NCBI GenBank assembly: GCA_011009095.1
Contig: VTPC01000971.1
Location: 162,646 to 226,645 of the forward strand
DNA from: Ignelater luminosus
Taxonomy: Eukaryota; Arthropoda; Insecta; Coleoptera; Elateridae
Length of the DNA: 64,000 nucleotides
Reading direction: 5' to 3'
The translations under genes and the position numbers were made by a program. The notes below the pieces were generated by a model. The model was not told the origin of the DNA, made no database searches, and was given only the letters and a program-made list of their open reading frames with translations. Positions 10,201-22,800 of the stretch are shown in pieces. Numbering within the stretch: position 1 is the first letter of the stretch; the number at the start of each line of letters is the position of its first letter.

Positions 10201-12780
10201 AGGACAGTTTAAAAAAAACAAATTAAGGAGAAAGATTCACAGTTGGTACGAGAAAAATAGGAAGAAAATTGCCATCTCTGCGGCACAAAAAAGCAAAAAA
10301 TCGAGACATCGTTTCAAGCATTTAAGAAGTTTTTATTAAATGGTAGAAGATGACAAATTAGTCATTTGTCTCGCCGACTCTTAGAACGTTTTGAGATAAA
10401 ACTCCAGCGTCAAATGAATGCTCAGGTACGTGTCCGCCTCTGGCTGGTAATAAAAAAGACTTTTCTGGTCGAAGGAAAAAGTTGCCGGAATTTCCCTGAC
10501 TGTGACGTTTTTAATTTCCAAACGGAATTGAACACAACTAAGTAGGTAAGATCATTACCTTTTACAATATTGAAAATTTCCAGGAAAACACGTGCGAACA
10601 TAAAAATATCCAAAAGGAGGTAGCGTAATTATACGACGTTTCCGACAAACAAATTTAGTCTACTACGAAATTCAGTTTCTCCAAGTTAAATTATGTTGAG
10701 AGAAGAATTATAAAACTAAGAACGGATAACGACTTTTCCGTTTAAAAAAGAATTTTCCTGAGAGAATTATCGGAAATATAAATTTGTAACGTCGTAACTA
10801 AATTATGTTGATAAGCTCCTGAATTCTTTTTTTACAAATTGAGCGCTGTAGCCGATAGATAACAACTAAATAGGTTTCAAGTCTATAAAACAATATTTTA
10901 ATTTTGAGATAGAGACGGCAACACTTAATTTTAAAGCAATTTAGTTATCAATATAAACAATATTGAATAAACTAATAGTTCAAGGTTATTTCAAGTTCCT
11001 GGAACGTAATCGTGGACGTTTCTTCGAATTTATCAGTAAAGGGAAAGAAACTCTGTTTTTATGTTTCATTTGTTTAAAACAGCCAAGAGCTATCTCCGAG
11101 ATTTTTGTTTTTCCGACGCAACTTGTATCGTCAAAAATTATTTTTGGAACTTCCGCTGAAGTTTCAGTCTCCAACTTGTGAAGAAGAGAATACTTTTGAC
11201 TGATAGTAGATCAGTGTTCCAAAACTATGTCTATTTCTATAGATAATAAACATAGAATTAACGCATTAAAAATGGCATGCCAAGCCTATTCTCAACAATC
11301 CCAATACATAATCAGTAGCGGTAGGTAGGTGAACGATAAGTGTCGCTCTTATCCTTGGTGTTAATTATTAGAATTTCTTCAATAAGTTCTATTACTTTTC
11401 AATCCCATGCTTTATTTATGATTATGCAACGTTAGCCACCCTGATGCAATTTTTGCGAAAGTCTTTGATGTCTCACGGGTACCATACTTGATCTTTTCAT
11501 GCGGAAAGATTTCGGTATTCATAATCGTCATCTCCAGCTCTTCTAAAGTGCTCTTTCTATGAAGATAGTGCGGTACTGAGCGAGATGCTAATATGAAGTG
11601 CAACTTGTTACAAGCGGGATCGTCACAGTTGTTTCATCAATAAATCAAGAAACCTGATTTCTGATTATAAAAATTAGTATCAGTTTCATTGAGATTGAAG
11701 AAATAGTTGCTACGTTTATCGAATTCTAGAAACAACGCTTTTAAATCCAGGTGGCAAAGTGGTACAAAATTGTCTTGGGCAAGATTCTGTTGTTGCGGTA
11801 ATTTCAAACGAGCAATAAAATTCTTTTAAGATCATTTAGCTTTCTGAGAAGGGCTCAACTATCTGTTAAGTAATGATGGAAACGGGAAGCATATACGGTT
11901 GTACTGAACGAGATAGTTCGATTCTTGGGAATTGTACATAAAGCATGTCCCGTAAGTAACCGGAATATTTGAAATTAGGTTTTTTTAAATTGAAAGTTAA
12001 AACTTAAAAATGTCGAAATGGGTACCATTGGGTAGAGAAACAGTCTTCCTCTTGAACTATGTTACTAGTAAGCAAAATTCACTTTAGTGCAAAAGTGCTA
12101 CGAAAGAAAAAGAGGCATTTATTTGCAGTTTCAAATTAAAAAGTAAAACGTAATATGATATCACAAAAAGGTACGAAGAATCCAAAACAACTGAGTATGG
12201 AAAATCGCCAAAACAACTTTATACCAAATTAAGACCAAAAAGATGAAAATTATGACTTTTCCAAAAAAATCGTTTTACATTGTTAAGGATCAGGAAGTTC
12301 ATGCAAAGTCATTCAGTTTGGTTACTTACTGGACATCTCTTATATACTACGCTTAATGATGCCATTATTTTCAGAGCCATTTGTAATCAGATAAGGTCAC
12401 TTTAGTTATGCAATCAGTGTCTAAAAGTAGCTTTCTCGTTCTTCAGCTGAATGAATTTGAACTGTGATTTCTACTGAAGACATATTAGGGTGTCCTATAT
12501 AAAACCGAAGAAGAAACAAGTGTCCTGCTATAATTACTGGATAAAGTGGAAGAAGTTTCAACAATACTTTAGTATTAATACCATTATGACAGAAGTTTGA
12601 GTAGTTCTCATTGACCATCTTAACCAAAGTAGGGTAGCGGTCCATCGCTAATAATTTACCCGCCCTTGTGCGAAAAATTTGTCCCAGTTATAAAAACTAA
12701 TTTATATGGGATTTGGAGGAGAAGGGTGAGTGTGAGGACAGTTCAAAATAGTATATAAAACTGTTATACTTTATGTAGAT
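7249..12780. other. Long non-coding AT-rich stretch
   Basis: I find no supported gene. A 101-codon plus frame (7820-8125) and a GC-richer patch (about 8020-8300) carry no motif I know on either strand. Other frames (9629-9826, 10422-10613, 10963-11181, 11412-11603, 12421-12645) look like chance. The only clear structure is the microsatellite at 8841-8884. Confidence 0.55.
8841..8884. repeat. TTAAG/AGTTA microsatellite
   Basis: This stretch of about 44 bp is built of ttaag units interrupted by single agttaag shifts. It is one base different in composition from the insect telomere unit TTAGG, but it shows no TTAGG itself, so I treat it as an ordinary simple repeat. Confidence 0.85.
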
Positions 12781-13330
12781 GGCCGCCCCAAAATTTGGCC
12801 TTACCCTTCACTAAGGTACCTGCAGTACTCCGGCATAGGGCTCCATCCTGCATCAAGTCATCTTTGCCTTCAACTTGGTCACCTGCACTGGCTTAAAATC
12901 CAGTGTTGTCTTACACTACGCCAATTTCAGGAGCCCAAATTTGACCTTTGCTCTGTATTAGCACCCCTGCAGAGCAGAAGTTCAAGATGGAGCTTTACTC
13001 GGCAACAGGTCATTGCGTTGACTCAAGATCAGGTTTTACCCCCTCACCAGGCTACCTGCAGTGGCCTGAAATCAGCCACCTGTTGTGACTCAACATTACG
13101 CTTCTCCCTCCACTTCATCCTGCAGCAAACCATCAGCGGAGGCCCAAAATCGAAATTTTCCTTTTTTATCGGTCTTTACTTACCACGTCACCGCTGGTAG
13201 CCCAACATGGGGTTTTAACCTTCAGCAGGCCATCTATGGTAATCTTTACCCTTACTTGCAGCAGCTCGAAATTGAGCTCTACTACGCAGTAGGCCATTTG
13301 CGGTGGTCCTTAATCGGGTTTTGTTTTTTC
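12781..13330. repeat. GC-richer degenerate minisatellite
   Basis: About 550 bp, clearly richer in G and C than its surroundings, is made of diverged recurrences of a few phrases. One is gcccaaaat (near 12786, 12933, 13142, 13200). Another is ggttttacc/ccttca followed by caggccacctgcagtgg (near 12795, 12868, 13032, 13211, 13291). CTGCAG or CTGCACT recurs through the block. The unit seems to be 45 to 60 bp with roughly ten decayed copies. No open frame through it looks coding (the 83-codon frame at 13085-13336 has no motif). The sharp edges on both sides fit a tandem array or a repeat-rich transposon interior. Confidence 0.6.
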
Positions 13331-16300
13331 TACTAGACTTCGAGTTCCACCTCATGTTATCAACATACATGAAAGTGTGATAGTTATAAGGCCATGCAGG
13401 TTAAAGAGTTTCTTTCAGATCTCAGATCCTTCTTTAACTGCTCTAACACAGTTAGTGGTTTGATACAGTCTCGAGGTTTTAAGGCTCAAGCTGTATTTTA
13501 ACTTCATTTGTTTCATTCAAATTGAGTAACTTGTATGCTGAAAACTGTTTTGATTTTCTAATGCAGAAGTTACTAGTCTGAACAATGAGAATCACACAGG
13601 AAAATCCAAACGAGATAAGTAAACGGGGCAAGAAAAGTTTTCTAAAAGTCATATTAAATTATTTTTTACTGTTCCTAGTTACCTAGGAAAACAATTTCCA
13701 TAGATCCCTTACTTCAAACATAACAACACAATTACATCGAACGAGTTTTGACCTAGGGTTTTGAGTCTGAAAAACATGCATGCTGAATGTTTTTTAGGAT
13801 AAATAATTCGGGATTGGTACTAGTTTAAAAAAAATGGAGACACTTGATTGGTAGATAGTTTTTGAGAACGACTGTCACGACTAAAGTCATCTTGAAGTTC
13901 TATCGCTATGTCAATAGAACAGTTTTGTAGTTCAAGCTGAATTTGCCATGACGAATTTAATTTTTATTTTTCCTTTGATCGTGAAGCGAATGGCAAAAAC
14001 AATATAAATTGCAAAAAATTGCTTAAGTTTTCAATTTTTATATATAAAAGATAGTCTGATAAAATTTTAACTTTTGCTGCCAACAAAGAAATATATAAGT
14101 TGTATCTCTCTATCACTACCAACAAAGTCCCATCTTTATACCACCATTCGTGTTCATGGACGTAGAGTATTTTAATATACACGAAAGGCAAAAGCTCCAT
14201 ATTATTATTCTGGAGATGCTAAGTACCGTTGAAGAAAACAAAATGCGATTATTGGTAGCTTTCTAAATTGAGAGCATTTTCCGTAACATTTTCAACAAAG
14301 AAAACCCCATGTTAGAGATAAGTAATTCCACCAAATCAATCCATATGAAATATCTTTGTAAACGAAATCAAGTGACAGTCTGGTATTTAGTTGCACCGAA
14401 CAGACTTTGGCTATTGTGCTGATTAGTAATCACAAAACTATTACAGAATTTTAAAGTTAATTTGAACGCAAGTAGCATTTTACAAAATTTAAATTAAAAT
14501 ATAAAAGCACTTACTACATGAAAGTGATCATCACATACAGTCTCAGCATAAGTCTGCATATTTTTGGACTGACATATATTTAGGTGAACATCTACAAGCG
14601 AGCTAAAAACAGAAGGTTGCAGGCATGACCTTCACACATTTCTAATTATAAAATAAACTTTATACAGTCAAACAGAATCATCAATATCAAGCATATTCTC
14701 TAAAATTTTTGATTCAGTCAATAATTTACAATAATTGATATAACACGATTACAGTATTCGCCAGTTCATGAACAGATGGTTGATATCAGAAAACTATTCT
14801 AATCAGAATGACGGACTCGACAAAAACACCATTATGACCGACAGGGGCATCTCATAAAGAGATCTGCAGAGAATCATTTTTAAGAAGAGATGGGAAAAGT
14901 TTTTGGACAAAATTTAAAAAATTCGAGCAGAAAGGAAAACCAATTTTAGGATCTGCAGAAAACCGGAACGTAATTCATACAATTTTGGAAGAGGAAAAGC
15001 ATGTACCTTAAAAGGAATCTGCACAATTTAAAATAGAAAAGACAGACATTTGGGCAGTTCAGTTCAATATCTTACCAATTCCACCGTTGATACATTCTTA
15101 TAAGTAAAAGTAGGAAAATTTTGTACTACGTAGATAGGAACCTTTTTTATATCTGCATCATTGATTCATTGTTTCGATAGATAAATCTCAATTGTCACTA
15201 ACAATACTAACGCTAGCAAGGAGATGCCCCTTTACAAAATATTAAATCTGCCTTCAAGTTTATGGAAACATATGGATACCCGCGTTAAAATTATTATTTT
15301 ATTTAATTTCAATTGCTACAGATTATGTAAATTATTTTTTAATTTTAAATAAAATATGGGTCACTTTATTTTTATATCTGAAGTATTATCCTTAGCGGAA
15401 ATAACTGAACAAACCAATTAATTTTCCGACAAAGTACTAAAATATATAGAAAAAATGTTTCTCTGCGGCGAAGTTGATTGAACGTGAATCCAGGCGTTTT
15501 ACTTTTGTAAACAATAGCGGCTACACAAAAGTTGAACTATCAAGAGCTGAGCGGATTAATGAACAAAGACAGGAGTAACAAGAAAAGTATAGGGAATTGG
15601 AACTCACTTTCAGAAGTTGCAATGGACAGAAACTCGCTAAAGGAAAAAGTAGGAGAATTGTTAAAAAATAAGGTGGGCGGACAATTGCATTATAATAAAC
15701 AAAGGAGAGATTAGAAGAGCTATATTAGATTTAATTTACGTTATTCTCAATGCAAAAGAGACAAATACAATTTTTAACTGCTGATTATATTACATAATAT
15801 ACAGATAGAATAAAGGCATTCAAATTAGGTTTTTCATGATGAGAAAGAAAAGAATTCAGAGAAAATCTCGGAAAATTCAATCTTAAATAGGGTATAAAGA
15901 CATTTTACGTAAAAATACATTTTCCTAATGGTAGAATGGGCTTGCATTAAAAACCACATAACGTGGCAATTAATTTTATAATCAGAAGAGTTTTCATAGT
16001 TTTACAAATGAAAGAAAAATAGGTGAAAATTAAAATGTTAAAAATCAAAGCACCCATTAAGGATCAACCGAATGGTCAAACACCATGAAATTATTTCATC
16101 ATCATCGATTTCAACATATCTGAATGATTTTAATATTTCATATTCAAAAATGTGAAGAATGGTCAAAGGTACCCTTTTGTGGGAGAATCATTTTTGATAT
16201 GTCACCAGAACTATTGCTCTTACTGCCTGTCTGCTAGCTGGAAATCAAAAATTGCCAAGGTTTGTAAGAGATACAGCTCAGGATTCGAAGAAAAGCCATT

Positions 16301-16478
16301 GTTGCCATCGTTAGTGATTTATTTGGCATGGCATACTTCATGTTTTCTCTCAATCAATCTTTGACAAATAACATATTCATATAAACCATTTTCTCAAACC
16401 TACTCATACTATCATGTTATTGTTCATTCTAAATCTAGCTCCCCATTAAAGCAAAAAGTTGTCAAATGAAACGTGTCT
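13331..16478. other. Non-coding AT-rich DNA
   Basis: I see no supported gene. At 15532-15714 a plus frame reads WNSLSEVAMDRNSLKEKVG, faintly like the last residues of LINE Pol proteins (W..VAxDRxxWK), but it is too short to call. Nothing else stands out. Confidence 0.5.
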
Positions 16479-16845
16479 TGGTGGAACGAGCATCTCAGTC
16501 GATTTAAAGCAGAAAAAATAAGGAGAAAATTTAACATGCCTAAGCTCTTAGTCAATACAATAAAGAACTAGGGAGGTCTAAAAGGAAAGATCATTCTAAT
16601 GGGGTAGGCCTTCTAAAGAAACCTAGTGGATTTTAGACCAAGTTTGCTCACTTTCCGAAATCTACAGTTATTAGAGAAGGTACGTCACAGGTTAACCTAC
16701 AGGAGCTTCTCTACAGACTCGTCAGACCTGGGAAACTCCTGACTGATAAAATCTTTATTCCAAACAAAGTTAATAAATGGGATATCAACAGTTTTAAGCC
16801 CTACAGATCATCAAGTAGAGCGGTAGCGAAATTGTTTCGCATCAA
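16479..16845 (+). pseudogene. R1-like LINE fragment (endonuclease-RT linker)
   Basis: In one plus frame WWNEHLSRFKAEKIRRKFN is followed, after a frame change near 16555, by QYNKELGRSKRKDHS. Both fit the linker between endonuclease and RT in R1/TRAS-type LINEs, where the pattern is WWN..L..L....RR.FN then Y.KEIR.AKR.SW. About 200 bp further, KVNKWDINSFKPYRSSS matches the block usually written INSFKPYKSPGxDGI. The middle part is unreadable, with several stops, and the RT catalytic core is missing. The call rests on these three motif blocks lying in the right order on one strand. Confidence 0.6.
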
Positions 16846-18203
16846 TTCATTATCTTTCAGGCAAAAATTCTTGCCATAGATATTGATATTCAAAAATGCA
16901 AATGGAAAAAACTGCTAGGTGCTTCGAGTCCAAAAGTTCTTAGTATAAGACAGGAAACCTATACCAAGGATATGAACTTTATCCACCGATTGTCATTTGT
17001 TTCGATACAGCGACTCTCTTTGCGTTAGTTTTTTGTTTTTATATTTCTGATCATGAAGATGGCTGTTCTTGATGTAACATATTGAGACTTTACTGTAGAC
17101 AATTGAGTAGGATATCCACTGATATGTGTTTTTTTGTTACGGGTAGGGAATAACGACGTTGTCGGTTTCTTTTAAGTAGTTGCACAAAATCTAGTAATAA
17201 AGAAAAGTTCCATTCTGCGTTACGGAGATACAGGACTAAACCATCAATTTTGGTCTTAAGGGGATAGGGAGAGACAAAGCATAGAAAATCGAATGAAAAC
17301 TGAATTTAGACAATTTTAGAGGTTTTCTTGCATTTTGTAGTTTGCCACAAAGCCATATATTTTATAACAACCGTCTTTTCTCTTCAATTGGTAATTTTGT
17401 CTGCTAAGTTCATCCTCTTAGGGCTTTTGATTTTTTCGCTGATTTATTTGCATCTACATTTGATCCTTCTAGCGTTGCCACTAGAAGTGGGAAACATTTG
17501 ATTTGGTAGCGACGGTACTTAGAAGCACTCTAGGAATAACTACTTCAAATGGTGTTTCAATCTCTCTCTCAGAAACCTCCACTCCACCTACTCCAGACGC
17601 ACGCCTATGGAACCAAACTCAAATTTGATCAGGTTGAGACAATGGCGGAGTGTCCCCAAATGTAGTACCCATATTCGTACTGCTTCATTTTGGTCATTAA
17701 GGTCCTCTTCTACCCGGCAATGGATGATAGTGGGGAGTGCGGTCCTAGTTTAATTATTGTTTCCAAGAATCATCGACATCGGCTTGGTGGAGATCTAAAA
17801 AAATGCAACTATTCTTTGTTCTTTCGTGTGGTCGTTCTCCGATTCTACAAAATGGCAGTCTTACACAATATTAAATGAGTTTTCAATGAAGCTATCGCAT
17901 GGTCACACTTGCCACTTGATCAATAATATTTCTGTTATAACGGGCCGATTTCATAAGCACGGCTTGAAATAAAGGTTTAAACAATGACCAAACATTAAAC
18001 ATGGACAAGATTTGTTAACAATAGACCTCTTCTATAGTTGCTGCACTAAATAGATAAAATAATTACGTGATATTTCCAAGAAAGAAAGCGTAAATTCCCT
18101 AAGACAAGTGGTGTGAACGGATCATTAAGAAAGTAAACATTGTTTCTGGAATTTTTCTTCCATCGGTGCTTCATATTGTCATAATCATTTAGAAAGATGC
18201 TGT
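16846..18203. other. Non-coding DNA, no supported gene
   Basis: Short frames only (for example 17690-17878). A GC-richer patch at about 17560-17790 has no motif that I recognise on either strand. Confidence 0.5.
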
Positions 18204-18211
18204 GTACCCAA

Positions 18212-19882
18212 CAGAGCCGTCCTTAGCTCGCACAGGGCCCGGGACAAAACTACAGCGTTCCTCTGTATCTGTACAAATATATCATCTTACGTATTTCCTG
18301 TAGTAGGTAGGTAATTAAAGAACAACACTTAAAATAATTTTAAAAACTAACTTTTCTTGCTTTTAGCTCTGAAAACCTTTAATTCCTTCTGACACATAAC
18401 TCGTTTTCTATGCTTAAAAATCCGCCAAATTGGAACGTCTCTCCTGCCTCATCGTAGTCCTCAGATAATCTTTTATTAGCTTTAGTCTCGAAAAATTTCG
18501 TTCTGCTGAAGCAGTAGATACAGACATTGTCAGCTATGTACAAGTTGGCAAAAATATCGTTCGTTTCATGTAAAAGTTGTAGAAAGTCCAGAGATGTCCG
18601 ATAGGACAAGTCCACCATATAACAAAACATCTTTATCTCTTGGTAAAGTTTTTGTCCATCGAGGTCTCTTATTTCCCCATCTCTTAGCAAAAGATCTAAA
18701 TCCATGCAGTGTTTGACCAGCGCGTTTTCATCCATGTCGTTAATATTTTGCATGTTTAGTAAAAACCCAAAGTAAGCGTTGTGTTTATTAATTTGGACAA
18801 ATCTTTCTTCTATTGATACGAGTGTCTGATCTAAAATGCATAAGAAAAATTCCCTGTAGTATCTTTCTTCAACATCGTTTGAACTACTTTCTTCTGCTTC
18901 ATAAACATGAAGTTTTCGATATTTTCGTGTATGTTTAAATTCAATTGGAATATCATTCTGAGCTCAAATCTGTTTAGCAGTCTCTTTTGCTTTTGAAAAC
19001 CCATCTTATCTGTATGACTGTAGATATTCTTTGAACCTCTTCAACAGTTGCATTATTGTAGAGATACTGGCGTCTTCTTCCTGCATGCTTTTGCTAACTT
19101 TATTAACTGCAGATAATAAGTTATACTAAATTACAGCCGACAAAATAAACTCAAAACTGAAGTCATTTTCAGCAAGTGCAAGTGCTTCACTTTTGATAGC
19201 TGGATCTTTTGTTGTTTCTATCACCTTTTCTAGTGCGTCGTGGATAGATTTCAGTTGAAATATCACTGCTTTTACGGCGGATACGCGACATTGCCAATGA
19301 GTTTCAGATAGGGATTTCAAATTAAAATTCTTATGAAGTCAGAATTTCCCATCTCTTTGTTGATGCTACAAATATCGTATAAAGGCGTTGAATAACTCCA
19401 AAGAACCTCGTTGCCAATGGAACCGACGAAACCATGTCGCTGACTAATACATTCAGGCTATGAGTTGAGCAGGGCACAAAAATGCTCAGTAGACGCATAA
19501 CGAACGTAGCAGAATCTGCTACTGCTCCACCGGAGCGGCTTCGTAGATATTTCGTCTCCTGAATGTGACCATTGTAAGTTTAAAAACTTGCTAAAAAAGT
19601 GGTGCATGATTCATGGCTCATGCGAAGTTTTTTGGTAATGATCCTAAGAAGGATCTTTCGTAACCTTTTACTTGCTTGCTGTTGTTGCTTGACAACAGTA
19701 ATCCCAAAGTCGTGTTAATGCCGTAAAAACAAGCATACACGAATTCTGAAAACTGCTAACCATCCAAACTAAACTGTTGTAATGGGTCTTACTTAGAAAC
19801 TTCTAGCCAAGAATTAAAATAAGAAGGGAAAGCCTTGCCGCGAGGCCTGGGCTCCGCCTGCCCACCCCAAAAGACGGCTCTG
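18212..19882 (-). mobile_element. hAT transposon, internally deleted, both ends present
   Basis: The left end starts CAGAGCCGTCCTTAG at 18212. The right end at 19882, read inward, starts CAGAGCCGTCTTTTG. The first ten bases are identical and both sides then run into GC-rich subterminal sequence. The 8-bp flanks are gtacccaa (18204-18211) and atacgcaa (19883-19890), six of eight identical. That matches the 8-bp target duplication of hAT elements after some decay. The 1.67 kb length is well below that of a full hAT of this type, so coding parts were lost. The transposase remnants lie inside on the minus strand. Confidence 0.85.
18379..19510 (-). pseudogene. hAT transposase remnant (ZMYM1-like group)
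   Basis: Three blocks appear in order on the minus strand. Near 19510-19350: FVPCSTHSLNVLVSDM followed by RFFGVIQRLYTIFVASTKRW. At 19320-19126: SLSETHWQCRVSAVKAV. At 18753-18379: INDMDENALVKHC, then a frame change into SASAERNFSRLKLIKDYLR and TTMRQERRSNLA. These are the core and the C-terminal dimerisation motif (SxAERxFSxLKxIKxxLR) of hAT transposases in the group that also gave rise to zinc-finger MYM-type 1 proteins. The N-terminal zinc finger and first catalytic region are missing, the frames are interrupted, and a stop ends each block. The element is inactive. Confidence 0.88.
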
Positions 19883-19890
19883 ATACGCAA

Positions 19891-22800
19891 ACTATTCTTT
19901 GTTTTTGCTTTTACTCCAGCTCTAACTTAATAAGCTTTCATAATATCTTGAACCATGAGTGTTGGTTTTACTCCAAATTGTTTACTTCAAAAAGAATATT
20001 GTTATTGATATAAAATTGTACTAAAAGCAAATTGTATCTCTGATTTTGGTCGAGCAAAATCACATCCGTCACAACAAACAAAAGCTTCGTTCACCTTGCC
20101 AGATTTTTGTGTATCATTTACGCTCCAAATACGACTAGGTGATGCAAGCAGATCAAATGCAATTATTGTCTGTACAACCTTACTCCTTGGTTGAAAGTTT
20201 CTTATTCATAAAGATGATTTCTCCGGGGATAATAATAAAGATTACAAGAGAATTGAGTTTGAAACATTTCAATAACCAATTTTGCCATTTTATGCTTATC
20301 CTTCATTCATCAGATGAAAAAAATCGTGTTTTTATTTTATACTCTATGTGTGCCCGACCTTTAAATTTTAGACAGGTCTAGATCGAATTCTTGGAATGTA
20401 AGAGGCATGTAGGCTATGACATTACTGATCTCGAATTTGGTAGGTCATAGATCTTCAAAGCCATATAAGTTTCAATCGAACAATTGCATTGAATCTAAAT
20501 CACATATTCTACGGACATACAATAAGCCAAACAATATGATATTAAAAAGATGTTAGAGACTACAGAAGATGGTGCATTCGATTGTCTATCGACCTCAGAT
20601 TTTAAATTTCCATTATTAGTAGTTTTACGACCTTTAGGAGAAACGATAAAGTAAATAGTTTTTAAAAGGTCTAAATGATTAAAAAGATTGTTTAAGAATG
20701 CCAATGTAATTAAACGGTTTAGACAAATGTTACATCCAATGAAAAATCGTCTCGATATTCCTGAAAAATAATTGAAACTTCTAGGTAAATGTCACGGCAT
20801 TTTTAACAAAACATTTTTCTTAAGGTCAGAATACGAATATTCTTTTATGAATAAATAAATAAAAATTATAATCGGCATGATTTCTTTAAGAAAATAAGAA
20901 TTTCGTCTTTTATAATTATGAAAGTGTGGTGTGTTATCAAGATAATCACAACACCAGGGTGTTTTGCATTCGATAAGCTGTCAAGGTTACTTTAAATTAG
21001 TTTTCAACAAATTTAGAATTTTTTGACCACAAGAATAATTGATTATCACTTTACACTTAAGTTATTATATTAGGTTGTCAAATTTGTTACGAAGTGGAAA
21101 TTGTGGGTTATCTCAATGTTTTAATTTCAAAGTACAACTGCAAGGCGACGGTGCTGTGAGAGCTAAAAACTTCAAGTTAATACTCGTAAGCTACAGTAGC
21201 CTCTTGCAAAAAGTAGCTGTAAAATGTTTTGTGGTACACAAAATGCCAAGTTTGAATCCTACCAGTGACATTATTTTTCTTTTAATTTAAAATTTGCAGA
21301 AACAAACATGTTGCAGCTACTTTGAATTTTGGAGGAAAACCTTATTTCCTCGCTAATAGATAAAGATTAAATTATCACTTGAAATTAAAATAATTTGAAA
21401 CTGGAATTTATAAGTGGTTCTTTTCCCTTGAGTAATAAAAATATTTTGATATTTCTGATGAGGAATTAGAGACAATCTTTCATCAGCAGTTCTTTTACTT
21501 TGTAAAAAGTATGTATTTATGAATTTAAAACGCTGACATTTACAGTTTGGATCGATTTGAACTTATTTGTTTTACGAAAGGTCAATTAAAACACTTTATC
21601 ATCAACCTACAAAAGTAATTAATATATTTGGTGATATTTTTATAAAAACGTATCAATTCAGATCATCAAACTACTTTTATTTACCTTGCTAATTTTATTA
21701 CTTCCGTCAAATAACCAAAGTAGAGGCAGACTGTTATTTATTCAAGCTGTATTTACCTTTCGCAAAAGAGTAACGACACAGAGTGACTTGTTTGTTTTTC
21801 ATTATTATTTTCTAAATACCTCTTAAAATAATAAACACTTTTTTTTTATATTCAAATTAATTTGAGTAACTTATTTATTGCTCTTTAATTAGTTTGCCCT
21901 TAACCTTCTTTTCATGTCCTTTAAAAGCACGTCGTTGGCAATTTACTAATTTTGATTAAAAAAGTTTCCGATTGATGTAATCTTATTATTCTGATAAGGT
22001 TTCTAGAAAAAAGAAAAACTTTAGGTCAGGTAAGAGAAAAAAGGCCAATAGATTTTAATATTAGTGAAAGAAAAAACAATCATAGCATTGGCCCTATCGT
22101 CTTATAACGTGAGTTCGAGGATACGTAGAACGTGTGGGTCGTGTATAAAGGAGGTCATCCCCAAAATGAAGGCATTGTAATGCAAGTGGTGTAGAGGCAT
22201 ATCGATCCTAGCATATCAGCTGGCGTTATGTCAAAATGAAGACTCATGCCGGCCCTTGCTTACTTCGGCGACCGCAGAAGCGCGGAAACGAGGCCGTGGT
22301 TAGATACTTTATCCGAAATTCTCTCGGTCCGTCACCACAGATGGCGGTTCGAACTGTCTAACCGCCAAGTTGTTGCGGTGATACTCCGGGAGTCCAACAC
22401 TGTGCTGTTTAAATACTTTTGAAATGTTGTTAAAGCGTCTAATAAAACCATTAATCTAGATTGTGGAGAGATCCAGTTTAAACGCCAAGGTATTTCGACT
22501 CGTAGCTGAACTGAAACCCACGTTCCGGTTTTCATTTGTCTAGATAAGTCAGGAGTGCGGTTTCATGTTGGTATAAAAAATTTGCCAACTCTTCTGTTTC
22601 AACTAAACCGCATCGTCTATTTTTCGGCAGCAATATAAGGATAGAGGAATGATTTTGGATGTAACTCAAAAAACTTTAAAATCAGCATTTTCTACTTAGT
22701 TTTTGCCTATTTACGTAAAGCTCCCATTATTGAATGTTTTTATCTATCGATTCTTTTTATTTCATTCAAGGTTTTAAAAATTCAAGACCTTTTTGTGTCT

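Noticed and set aside
14844-15231. 11-bp inverted pair aggggcatctc / gagatgcccct
   Set aside because: Too short for its 366-bp spacing and not backed by longer pairing or target duplication.
15532-15714. Possible LINE C-terminus (VAMDRNSLKEKVG)
   Set aside because: Only one weak motif and no RT or endonuclease remnant beside it.
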